Made by a program: the position numbers and the translations under genes
Assembly (NCBI GenBank): GCA_040007095.1
Contig: JBDTVS010000055.1
Span: 1 to 25,733, forward strand
Direction: 5' to 3'
Length of the DNA: 25,733 bases
Source: JBDTVS01 sp040007095
GTDB lineage: Bacteria > Acidobacteriota > Vicinamibacteria > Vicinamibacterales > CAVVIG01
The notes under the pieces: generated by a model
Database searches by the model: none
Told to the model about the DNA's origin: nothing
What the model saw: the letters and a program-made list of their open reading frames with translations, nothing else
Shown: positions 16,926-24,854 of the stretch, in pieces
Layout: each line of letters opens with the position of its first letter
Numbering within the stretch: the stretch's first letter is position 1

Positions 16926-18632
16926 TCATCGGTTCGTGCGAGTGAAGAGAGCCATCCGCCGAAGCAGGGTCTCCAGAAACGGTAATCCGTTCTGCAGCAG
17001 GTTGTCCTTGCCCATATAGTCCGCTTCGACGTCCGGACGGACGCCGACATTCTCGATCACGTTGGAAAAAGGATAGTCGGGTGTCGCAATGGGCTTGCTG
17101 CGGACCTGCATCGCCAAGGTCATGCCAGTAGACGCTTCTGAGTACGGCCCCCCGGCGAACGAGGTGTTATTTCCGCCGGCGCCGTTGGTCCTTTTCCCGT
17201 ACAGAAGCCCGCGGCGTGCGTCTTGAATCATGCTGGGCACGGAATCAGCGGTTGACGTCGAGAATTCGTCGATCAGCATCACGAGAGGCTTCGAGTACGC
17301 GCTCACCTTTCCGGACGCGTCCGTCGCGGGCGTGCGGGTGAGAGTGGGCGAGCAGAGCGGCAAGGGCCTGGTCACCAGTCGGCCTTCCCGGTTCGCCGCG
17401 AGCATCTCGTTGAAGGCCTGCTCGTATTGGTCGATCACGTCCGGAGGAGCGTTGCTCGCCCTGGCGGAGATCAGCGAGTTATAGAAGCCAAGGACCCGGG
17501 TCCAGTACGGCCGCAGCGCGAAGCCCGTGGCCTGGAACGGGTAGGGAACCAGCATCCGCACCAGTTCCTGGCCCAAGCAGAGATTGCCGCCGGTATTGCG
17601 CATCTCGTCGACGATCAGCCCGTCGGTGTTGGCTTGCATGAACGCGATCTCCTGATCGAGCTGTTGGAGCCACGTCGTCGACAAAGGCGGGGCATAGTTC
17701 GGAACGCGGATATACCCGATGGTGAGTTCCTCATATTGAAACGTGCCGGAGTAGATCAAGTCGCTTGCCACGCCGCCAAGCCTGCGGGTGAATCGCAGCG
17801 CCGGGAGAGCCAGTGCGTTCACGAACACCGGGTTGCGAGCCCCGTACCCCAGCAGCCCGAGATCTTCGGACTGCAAGACACCAGAGAAGCGGGCCTCTTC
17901 CAACGCGGCCATGTAGTCCGGCACGGCGGGTCCAACTGCAGCACGTGGCGTGATCATGCGCCTGGGCGAGGGCACTGGACCGACGCGAAGCGGCGTGCCG
18001 GTCTTGACCCACAGCATGGTGTAGGTTTCGAGAGTGCCGTTCATCCTCCGGATGCGCACAGTGGCGGTCGTACCGACGTCGCTCGCATGCGGCATGCGCG
18101 ACTGTGGCCGCGTCGTGATGCGTGCCGCGGCTTGTCGGCGGGTCGAGACCGGATTCCCTTGCGGGGCGTACTTGCCAAAATCTCGAAGCCACTGCTCTAC
18201 CGCGACGCCATCGACGGCAACCAGCTCGTCGCCGATCGCGAAGGGATAGCTGAATGTGGGCAGCAGAGTGCGGTTGATTGTGTCGATCAGCAACACGCCG
18301 TCATAGATGTCGACGCCAAAACCGAGTTGTGCGACAAAATCGGATGGCAAAACAAACGGCACGTGCGTATCATTCAGGCTGGCGATGAAGTCGACGCACA
18401 CTTCATAAAAATCAAGATCGGTCGTGGTGCCCGCGACGCGAGCCAGCCACGGCCCGAGATCCCGCGCATTGAATCGAAACAGCTCGTTCTTCCAGTCCAT
18501 CGGCGCGTAGTAGGTGGCATAGAGGCTCGCGAGGTATCGAAAATCCTCTTCTTTTTGCGCCGCAGTGAGACCCTGTGCAAAGGCGGTGTGAGACGCGAGC
18601 ACGAACGCGAGAGTCGCGATGAGTTGTTTCAT
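16926..18632 (-). CDS. Exported S41-type (C-terminal processing/tricorn-like) peptidase, third gene of the operon
   Basis: A 568-residue protein with a 20-residue signal peptide (ending TAFAQ). It has an N-terminal helical part, a conserved SLNDTH motif (His90), a PDZ-like segment around 100-210, and the S41 core with GYIRVPNY, DGLIVDEMRNTGGN and LIDEFSTSTADS, where Ser460 aligns with the nucleophile of Tsp/CtpA. The Tsp Lys, 25 residues further, is Ala485 here, while Glu527 (VIENVG) is kept; His90 plus Glu527 suggest the tricorn-like S41B mechanism instead of a Ser-Lys dyad. The ATG at 18632 lies 7 bases after the stop of the paralogous gene upstream; its ribosome-binding site is weak, so translational coupling is likely. 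It presumably acts in the periplasm or at the cell surface. An inactive scaffold role cannot be excluded. Confidence 0.8.
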   Translation of the reverse strand: MKQLIATLAFVLASHTAFAQGLTAAQKEEDFRYLASLYATYYAPMDWKNELFRFNARDLGPWLARVAGTTTDLDFYEVCVDFIASLNDTHVPFVLPSDFVAQLGFGVDIYDGVLLIDTINRTLLPTFSYPFAIGDELVAVDGVAVEQWLRDFGKYAPQGNPVSTRRQAAARITTRPQSRMPHASDVGTTATVRIRRMNGTLETYTMLWVKTGTPLRVGPVPSPRRMITPRAAVGPAVPDYMAALEEARFSGVLQSEDLGLLGYGARNPVFVNALALPALRFTRRLGGVASDLIYSGTFQYEELTIGYIRVPNYAPPLSTTWLQQLDQEIAFMQANTDGLIVDEMRNTGGNLCLGQELVRMLVPYPFQATGFALRPYWTRVLGFYNSLISARASNAPPDVIDQYEQAFNEMLAANREGRLVTRPLPLCSPTLTRTPATDASGKVSAYSKPLVMLIDEFSTSTADSVPSMIQDARRGLLYGKRTNGAGGNNTSFAGGPYSEASTGMTLAMQVRSKPIATPDYPFSNVIENVGVRPDVEADYMGKDNLLQNGLPFLETLLRRMALFTRTNR

Positions 18633-18639
18633 GATGGCT

Positions 18640-20409
18640 CTACCGGCCCTGGATGTGGTTGACGATGCTCGCGACGAACGCATCGACGAAGGGTTTTCCG
18701 GATTGAGAAAGGTTGGCAGACGTCATGTAGTCGACCGGCCACGTCGGAAACACGCCAATGTTTTCGACATAGGGCGGTAACACCTTCTCACCACGGTTCA
18801 TCAGTGATTCGGTGACGGTCGTCACGCCAAGCGAGTAACTGCCCGCTGTCCACGCGGTGACGCTGCCGCCCGCACCCATCGTGCGCCAGCCTACAAGGGG
18901 ACCGCGAGCGTTATCTCGAATGCCTGCCGCGAACACCTCGGCGGCCGAAGCCGACAGCTCATCGATCAGCACGATGAGCGGCTTGGTATAGGCGAGTAGC
19001 GTGCCTTGCGAGGTTCTTGCCGGCGGTCGTTCCAGCACGACGTCATCGAGCGGAATCGGTTCCGTCCGACCGCGTAGTCGCGCGTTCGCATCGACGATGG
19101 CGCTCTTGATCGTTTGATAGAGGTCGAGGATGTTTTGCGGCGCGCCGGCGGCCTTCGCGGCCTCGAGCGCGCTCGAGATGTCAGCCACCCACGCGGAGGT
19201 CGCCCTCACTTCGAACCCCATCGCTCGCCACTGGGTCGGCATGACCAGGCTGAGAAGCTGATTGACGTAACCCACCGAACCGCCCGGATTTCGCATCGTG
19301 TCGATGACGAGCCCATCGGTGTTGGCCTGAAAGTAGGCCATCTCCCCTTGAAACGCCGCCACCGCCGCTGCCGAGTTCGCGGGCGAGTAACTGGGTATTC
19401 GGATGAATCCGATGCGTAGTCCGGCAGCTTCGAACACCCCTGAAAAGAACGCATCGGCGGGCCCGCCGCCCAGGCGCCGCACGAAACTGGGGGGCAGGGA
19501 GGCCAGGAACACCGGTGTCAAGGACCCGAAATTGAGCACCGCTCGCTGTGGAATGCGGCAATTCTGCAGCCGGTTCAGAGTCCCGAGGTATGCAGGGATT
19601 TCCTCAGACGAAGCGGCGAGGAACTGCGCGCCCGTGATGCCAGGGGTGACATCGCTGCCCACCGTCCTGAGCGGGATCCCGGCTGTGGTCCAGGGCATCT
19701 GATACGCCTCGGCGAGGATCTGCGCGCTCATGACGCCAGGCGTGACATAGGTGCCCACCGTCGTGAGCGGGAGCCCGGATGTGGTCCAGGGCATCTGATA
19801 CGTCTCGAGTCGAGAGTCCGGCCGCCGGAAGATGACGGTGGCGTTTCCCGAGAGGCTCGTCGCGTGCGGCATGAGTTGCTGCGGCCGTGTGGTCAATAGC
19901 GTGGCCGCAAAGCGTGCTGTGGTTCGGGGATTCGCGGCGATCTCGTATCGCAAGAATGACTGCAGGAGGATCGTCGCATCCTGGCCGTCGATCGAAACCA
20001 GTTGATACCCGGTGGCGAAGGGGAATTGCGCCGGCGGCAGTCTTGCGCGGTTGATCGAATCGACCAGCAATCGGTTGCCGTCGTAGAGATCGACGGAGAA
20101 GTTCAATGTCGCCACGAAATTCGACGGCAGCAGGTAGGTATCGTGCGCATCGTTGAGTCTCGACACGTACTCGGAGACGATTTCGTAGAAATCCAGATCA
20201 TCTTTCGTCGCGATGATCCGCTCCAGCCACGGGGCGACGTTCAGCAGATCGAACCCGAGGACATCACGCTTCCATTCATACGGGGCGTAGAGTTTTGCGT
20301 ACAGTCCCGCGACTGCCTGGAAGTCAGCGGCTTTCTGGCCTGCCGTGAGCTGGGCCGACGCGACGTCGGCCGTCAGCGCGAAGAGGACCATTGCGCAAAT
20401 CAGCTTCAT
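18640..20409 (-). CDS. Exported S41-type peptidase with internal tandem duplication, second gene of the operon
   Basis: A 589-residue paralogue of the next gene, aligned almost end to end. The ATG at 20409 follows GGGAG by about seven bases; the signal peptide ends DVASAQ near residue 20. Key positions are His89 (RLNDAH), the structural DTMRNPGG loop (370-377), LIDELSASAAEVF with nucleophile candidate Ser488, Ala513 where Tsp has Lys, and Glu549 (YVENIG). The S-x-S-A-A-E form is more canonical than in the paralogue. Residues 204-235 and 236-267 are a 32-residue tandem repeat opening YQMPWTT, absent from the sister protein. It starts 33 bases after the receptor stop, so it is co-transcribed with the TonB-dependent receptor. 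A likely role is cutting peptides or a protein before or after receptor uptake; the substrate is unknown. Confidence 0.82.
   Translation of the reverse strand: MKLICAMVLFALTADVASAQLTAGQKAADFQAVAGLYAKLYAPYEWKRDVLGFDLLNVAPWLERIIATKDDLDFYEIVSEYVSRLNDAHDTYLLPSNFVATLNFSVDLYDGNRLLVDSINRARLPPAQFPFATGYQLVSIDGQDATILLQSFLRYEIAANPRTTARFAATLLTTRPQQLMPHATSLSGNATVIFRRPDSRLETYQMPWTTSGLPLTTVGTYVTPGVMSAQILAEAYQMPWTTAGIPLRTVGSDVTPGITGAQFLAASSEEIPAYLGTLNRLQNCRIPQRAVLNFGSLTPVFLASLPPSFVRRLGGGPADAFFSGVFEAAGLRIGFIRIPSYSPANSAAAVAAFQGEMAYFQANTDGLVIDTMRNPGGSVGYVNQLLSLVMPTQWRAMGFEVRATSAWVADISSALEAAKAAGAPQNILDLYQTIKSAIVDANARLRGRTEPIPLDDVVLERPPARTSQGTLLAYTKPLIVLIDELSASAAEVFAAGIRDNARGPLVGWRTMGAGGSVTAWTAGSYSLGVTTVTESLMNRGEKVLPPYVENIGVFPTWPVDYMTSANLSQSGKPFVDAFVASIVNHIQGR
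19609..19800 (-). repeat. 96-bp in-frame tandem duplication within the S41 peptidase gene
   Basis: Two 96-bp units (19705-19800 and 19609-19704) encode 32-residue copies beginning YQMPWTTSGLPL and YQMPWTTAGIPL and sharing VTPG and AQ-L-A positions. A 20-base stretch covering the YQMPW codons is identical and recurs exactly 96 bases apart. The copies have diverged moderately, so the event is not recent. Confidence 0.9.
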
Positions 20410-20442
20410 GTTTGCTCCCAACACAACCAGACGCGCCGACAC

Positions 20443-23400
20443 TCAGAACCCGACGCGCACAGCTAATTGCCCCTGGCGCGCCGGACCCGCCTGCGTAAAC
20501 TGCGCGAACGTCGGCAGCGGACTGGCAGGATACACGCCCGCTCCGAAGATGTTGTTGATCTCGGTAAAGTTCGTGCGATTGAACAGATTGAACACCTCGA
20601 ACAGCCCCTCGACGTACGCATGACCGCCAATCGCAAAGCGCCGGCTCACGCGTAGATCCATCGTCACCTGCGCCGGCATCGTGGCGGAGTTGCGGCCTAC
20701 CGCCGATGATTCATCTGCTGGATTCACCCGCGCGCGATCGGGAGGAGACGCGCCGCCGTTGCCGTCGCCATTGAGATCGACACCGGCGAGAATGGTGTAG
20801 GGACCGCCGGAAGCCGCCGTCACGATTGTCGAGATCTGCACCTCGCCGGGCACGACGTACGTGCCGCTGAGTACGAACCTGTGGCGTTGATCCTGCGTCG
20901 ATGGTCCTGTTTCGCTACTCGGATCGAATCCGATGGGAAGGCCGGTCGGATTCGATCGATCGCGTCCTCGCCCGTTGCTCTGCGGAATGAAGACGCTCTG
21001 ATAATCGGTCGAGTTGTCTTCCGCCTTCGACACGGTGTAGCTCGCCAGAAGTTGTTGACGACGGCTGAAGCGCTTGTTCAGCGTGAGCGTGAATCCGCGA
21101 TACCACGTCTCGCCGAAGGACGTGTACTGGAGGATTGACGCCGAGGTGCCGGGGAGGCCGCCGACGTCCTCCGGCCGCCGTCCCGCGCCGAGCGCCGGCA
21201 CCATCGGGTTGTAGTCGAGCGTGCCAAGCTGATCCTTCCCGCGCGCGTAGACGAAACTCGCCGAGACCGCCAGATCGGGCGCGATCTCGCGGTCGATTCC
21301 GACCGAGGCGTGATGCGCGTACGGCGTCACCAGCGCCGGATCGATGATGAACTTGAGCGATGGATAGGTTCCCACCGTCGCTTCCGAGAGCCGGTGGCCG
21401 CGCGCGTTCCATGCCCCGATCGGTAGCAGATCCGGAAGCTGGGCGACCAGCGTGCGAACACCATTCGGTCCTCCATCGAGGATGGCCGTAATGCCATTGA
21501 GACCGGTGATGTGGTTGTCATAGAACCACCCGTACGCGGCGCGCACGGCGGTCCGCTTCGTCCCCGTGGGATCCCAGACCGCCGCCAATCGAGGCGCCAC
21601 ATTGTTGTTGTCGCTCGGGAATCGATACGAGTCGAGGCCGGGCGCCGTGTATTCCGTGTTCGGCCAGAACTGCCGCTGGTATCGCACGCCCACATTCACC
21701 GTGACGTGTCGCCCGAGGCGCCAGTCATCCTGCCCGAACAGTGAGAGATCGCCAACCGTATAGGACGCGTCCGACGTACCGTAGCCCTGGATGTACGCGG
21801 CGGGCAAACCGAGCTGAACCGCCTGAATGGCGTTGATCGTCGGGAACGGCAGTCCGAACAGCGCGCCCGGCAAAGTCGCGGCAAACACGTAGCGGCCGCC
21901 GAAGTGGAGCGGCAGTGCCTCGTTCTTATTCTGGATGACGCTCGTGTCGAATCCCGCTTTGAACTGGTGCCCTCCTCGGAAAAAGCTGACCGAATCGAGC
22001 ACCTGCCACCGGGTCGCGTGTCGAGGCTGCGGCGTGAATCGCTGGCGTCCCACCTGGGCGAAGCCGGTGACCTCCAGCGTCGGCCCTCCCTGAGTCTCCC
22101 CGACGCACGGCCCGCCGCACAGAGGATCGAGTGAACGTACCTCCTGATTGCGGCGCGCGTACTGGAACCGCAGTTCGTTGACCCACCTGTTCGAGGGAAC
22201 CAACGTGTGCCACGTCGACAACATCACGTCCTGGCTGTCGAGCAGCGCGCCGCGGCTCTTCGCGACTTGTCCGCCCCACGGCTCGATGTTCTCGTTCAGC
22301 GAGTCGCCGTAGGTGAACCGCGCGCCGAAGTTCTGGGCGCCGGAACGCTGGTGATCGAACTTCGCCAGTACCGCATCGTTCTCCACGCGATACGGAACGT
22401 TGCCGGTTTCCACCGGGAAGCCGGCGCGCTCGAGGATCTGTTTCGGCGTACCGATCGGCGTTCCGAGAGTGATGATCGTGCGATCGTCGATGTTGACGAA
22501 GTTGTTCGCATCGATGCCCAGCCGTTCGAACGACACGAAGTAGAAGCTGCTGTCGCGCCTGATCGGGCCGCCAAATGTTCCGCCGAACTGCTTCTGCCCG
22601 TATGGCGCTTTCTCGCGATCGAGCGCATGGCCCGCCGGATCGAAGCGCCCGAAATATTCATTCGCATTCAACGATTCATCGCGAAAATACATGAACGCGC
22701 TGCCCGACCGCTGGTTCGTCCCGCTCTTGGTGACGACGTTGACCACGCCGCCGGATGCCTTGCCGAACTCGGCGGGGTAGGAATTCGTGATCACCTGAAA
22801 CTCGCGGACCGCGTCCTGACTGAACGTCGCCCGCACCGCGCCGACAGCGGCGTCGTTGTTGTCGACGCCGTCGACCGTGATGTTGTTCGACCGCGCCCGC
22901 TGACCCGAAAACGTGAGGCCGGACGTGGCCGACGCGCCCTGCTGCGGCGTGCGGTCGGTCGTGACGCCGGGCGTGATGATCGAGAATGAAATGAAGTTGC
23001 GGCCGTTGATCGGCAGGCTCTCGATCTGTTGCTGCGAGATGACGGTCGCGACCGCGCTCCGATGGGTGTCGACGATCGGCGACGGCGCGGTGACGGTCAA
23101 CTGCTCTGCCGCACCCGCCAGACTCATGGTGAGCTCCACGTCCACCGCCGCGCCGACTTCGAGCACGATTCCATCTCGAACCTGCGGTGCGAAGAGCGAG
23201 AGCTCTGCACGCAGCCGGTACGTGCCTGGCGGTAGCGCGGGAAACGCGAAATGTCCCTGCCCGTCGGTCGTCTGCGTTCGGGCGAGGCCGGTATCACTAT
23301 TCGTGACGATGACGGTGACCCCCCGTAGAATCGCTTTCGATGGGTCGTACACCACTCCGGTCAGGTCGCCGGTCGTTGCGCGCATCTGGCCATGCGCGGC

Positions 23401-23466
23401 CGATGGCCAGCCGGCCAGCAAGGCACACCAGAGGCTGCAGAGCGGGATCAGACTGAGCTTGAGCAT
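20443..23466 (-). CDS. TonB-dependent receptor, Oar-like, with N-terminal carboxypeptidase-like regulatory domain
   Basis: A 1007-residue outer-membrane protein. The signal peptide ends near residue 27 (SAAHGQ). Residues about 32-115 form a carboxypeptidase-regulatory-like beta domain (TGVVYDPSKAILRGVTVIV, then FPALPPGTYRL). The plug follows from about 120, with EQLTVTAPSPIVDT, ESLPINGRNF, the DGVDNNDAAVG loop and NVVTKSGTN. The rest is a barrel that ends in Arg-Val-Gly-Phe, with the terminal aromatic needed for barrel assembly, and shows typical strands such as VEGLFEVFNLFNRTNF. Acidobacteriota carry many such receptors, often for oligosaccharide or peptide uptake. The ATG at 23466 sits beside the palindrome at 23468-23485, whose GGGAG may be the ribosome-binding site. 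It is the first gene of an operon with two exported S41 peptidases. Confidence 0.92.
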   Translation of the reverse strand: MLKLSLIPLCSLWCALLAGWPSAAHGQMRATTGDLTGVVYDPSKAILRGVTVIVTNSDTGLARTQTTDGQGHFAFPALPPGTYRLRAELSLFAPQVRDGIVLEVGAAVDVELTMSLAGAAEQLTVTAPSPIVDTHRSAVATVISQQQIESLPINGRNFISFSIITPGVTTDRTPQQGASATSGLTFSGQRARSNNITVDGVDNNDAAVGAVRATFSQDAVREFQVITNSYPAEFGKASGGVVNVVTKSGTNQRSGSAFMYFRDESLNANEYFGRFDPAGHALDREKAPYGQKQFGGTFGGPIRRDSSFYFVSFERLGIDANNFVNIDDRTIITLGTPIGTPKQILERAGFPVETGNVPYRVENDAVLAKFDHQRSGAQNFGARFTYGDSLNENIEPWGGQVAKSRGALLDSQDVMLSTWHTLVPSNRWVNELRFQYARRNQEVRSLDPLCGGPCVGETQGGPTLEVTGFAQVGRQRFTPQPRHATRWQVLDSVSFFRGGHQFKAGFDTSVIQNKNEALPLHFGGRYVFAATLPGALFGLPFPTINAIQAVQLGLPAAYIQGYGTSDASYTVGDLSLFGQDDWRLGRHVTVNVGVRYQRQFWPNTEYTAPGLDSYRFPSDNNNVAPRLAAVWDPTGTKRTAVRAAYGWFYDNHITGLNGITAILDGGPNGVRTLVAQLPDLLPIGAWNARGHRLSEATVGTYPSLKFIIDPALVTPYAHHASVGIDREIAPDLAVSASFVYARGKDQLGTLDYNPMVPALGAGRRPEDVGGLPGTSASILQYTSFGETWYRGFTLTLNKRFSRRQQLLASYTVSKAEDNSTDYQSVFIPQSNGRGRDRSNPTGLPIGFDPSSETGPSTQDQRHRFVLSGTYVVPGEVQISTIVTAASGGPYTILAGVDLNGDGNGGASPPDRARVNPADESSAVGRNSATMPAQVTMDLRVSRRFAIGGHAYVEGLFEVFNLFNRTNFTEINNIFGAGVYPASPLPTFAQFTQAGPARQGQLAVRVGF

Positions 23467-23467
23467 C

Positions 23468-23485
23468 GCGGGAGTATACTCCCGC
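23468..23485. promoter_or_regulatory. Perfect 18-bp palindrome directly before the receptor start codon
   Basis: GCGGGAGTATACTCCCGC is identical on both strands and ends one base before the ATG of the TonB-dependent receptor. It contains the only Shine-Dalgarno-like GGGAG, and its centre holds TATACT, a good -10 hexamer, on both strands. It may be an operator or an RNA hairpin masking the ribosome-binding site. Function is inferred. Confidence 0.6.
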
Positions 23486-23496
23486 CGCTGGGGCCC

Positions 23497-23625
23497 AACC
23501 GCTCGCGCTCGTTGGCCAAGGACGCGCCCACACCCCGCCGAGCACAGACTCCAGCCGAAGGCCCTCGCATCGTGGCGCTCCCCGAGGTCGGTGGGCTGCA
23601 TCACCGATACGAGCGGTGCGCGGCC
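23497..23625 (+). pseudogene. C-terminal remnant of an rve/DDE transposase
   Basis: The frame reads NRSRSLAKDAPTPRRAQTPA and then IVALPEVGGLHHRYERCAA. This is the characteristic C-terminal tail ('KDAP...ALPEVGGLHHRYER') of the same IS481-like transposase group seen elsewhere in the window. It lies antisense to and only 30 bases from the receptor start, so it occupies the receptor's promoter region. Confidence 0.7.
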
Positions 23626-23680
23626 TCCCTGCCTGTCGCGTCGTTTCCGCTCGTTCCCGTGGGCCGCGGCAAAAACTCGA

Positions 23681-24265
23681 TCACATTGACGGAAGGCGCA
23701 CTGCAGCCGGCCAACGGGGAAATAGCGGCAGGATCTGGTTCGTGGAAGGCGCGTAACGGTTTCGCGCGACATTGTGGCGAATGACAGGCCGTGAAGCGGT
23801 GCGGACACTCGCCGGGACAACGAAGGTGACTGTGCTTCGGTCGACTACGTGATGATCTGCATCGGCGAGCTCGATCAAGATCTTGTGAGAGCCTGGCAAC
23901 AAGCCCTGGACGATCACCGGATTCCCGCTCGCGTCCGCCCGGTGCCAAGGCGTGTCGTCGACGGTCACGTGAATGTGGCCGACGCGTGGAGAGACGGCCA
24001 GCGCACCTGGTCCGAACACCGGCGCAGGCGCAGCATGTTATTCGCGCAGTGCGGGATTACCGCGACGCCCCGTCTGGACAGTGGCTCGGCGAGCGGGGCA
24101 TCAACAACGATCCTGGGCGCTGGCTCGTTCGCGCTCAGTGGGATGACCTGGAGGTTTGCAGGCGAGCGTGGCGTCTTGCGCGTGCGTAGCAATTCCGTAC
24201 TGCATCAGTGCGACGACCGATGCCGCCGCAATCACCACTCCCGTGGCACGTGTATACCCATTCAT
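23681..24265 (-). pseudogene. DUF6130-like secreted protein gene with two frameshifts
   Basis: The ATG at 24265 has an excellent AAAAGGAG seven bases upstream and encodes a signal peptide (YTRATGVVIAAASVVALMQY, then THAQDAT). Near 24180-24190 the sense moves to another frame: SPANLQVIPLSANEPAPRIV and VDAPLAEPLS. Near 24025 it moves again to PVFGPGALAVSPRVGHIHVT, DDTPWHRADASGNPVIVQGL, LPGSHKILIELADADHHVVD and TVTFVVP. These three parts in order make up the DUF6130 family pattern as I remember it (VxPRxGHxHVTVDD, PGPHKxLIELAD). The family's function is unknown. Two shifts within 200 bases argue for real decay, although assembly errors remain possible. The open frame runs on past the family end to 23681. 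Confidence 0.65.
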
Positions 24266-24770
24266 AATGCTCCTTTTGGCGAATCCGCTCGTCAAGCTCA
24301 TACCGAACGTTGGCGACTACGGATAGCGAGAATGTGAGATGGCACGTCACCACTCGATGTCCAAAAATGGCGTCAGCCGAATGTGAAGCGTCCCGCCGGA
24401 GTTTACAAAACGCGCGTCCAGCGTCTTGCCACAGCACCTCCACGGAATCGTGCTCTCAACCAGCCCCGAACAACACGGCTGTCTTCATCTGTTCGGTCCT
24501 CCTCCTGCGGCTCCATCCTTGCGGTTCCGGTACCGGACGGGTGTCGCCGTATCAGGCAACCGCGTTGATAGCCGATGCCTTTTGGTTGAGGAGTTCATAG
24601 CGGAGGTGGGCCGGCCGGGGGATCCGAAGTGCGACTGCGCAGCGACACTGCAGTTCGCTCCGCTGGTTGCGGAAATCGTCTGCGCGGCGTCAACTACTTT
24701 CGCCGGTCGTGTTGCCTCAACTGTCAATTGGAACGGCCGCCTCCGCTCATACCCTCCCAACAGGTCGCCA
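24266..24770. other. 505-bp region without a recognised gene
   Basis: Divergent intergenic space between the DUF6130-like pseudogene and the second Fic gene. Frames on both strands are short, with random composition. No hairpin or remnant was recognised. Confidence 0.4.
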
Positions 24771-24854
24771 ATGGCTGGATATGGTTGGACTTATGGCCGT
24801 CTTAAGCGTATAAATAAACTCTGATTTATGGCTGGATACGGCTGGATTTATGGC
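24771..24854. repeat. Pair of 27-bp direct repeats upstream of the second Fic gene
   Basis: Copies at 24771-24797 and 24828-24854 start ATGGCTGGATA and end TTATGGC; they differ at three C/T positions and repeat with a 57-base period. The second copy overlaps the Fic start codon (24850). The A/T-rich spacer carries a possible -10 box. This arrangement suits autoregulator binding sites or a small duplication. Confidence 0.75.
24785..24814 (+). promoter_or_regulatory. Candidate promoter of the second Fic gene
   Basis: TTGGAC (24785-24790) and TATAAA (24809-24814) are 18 bases apart. The -35 box lies in the first 27-bp repeat, and the second repeat would fall in the 5' leader. The -35 match is poor, so this is tentative. 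Confidence 0.3.

Noticed and set aside
17427..18662. 411-residue plus-strand frame
   Set aside because: Antisense of the S41 peptidase gene without own motifs.
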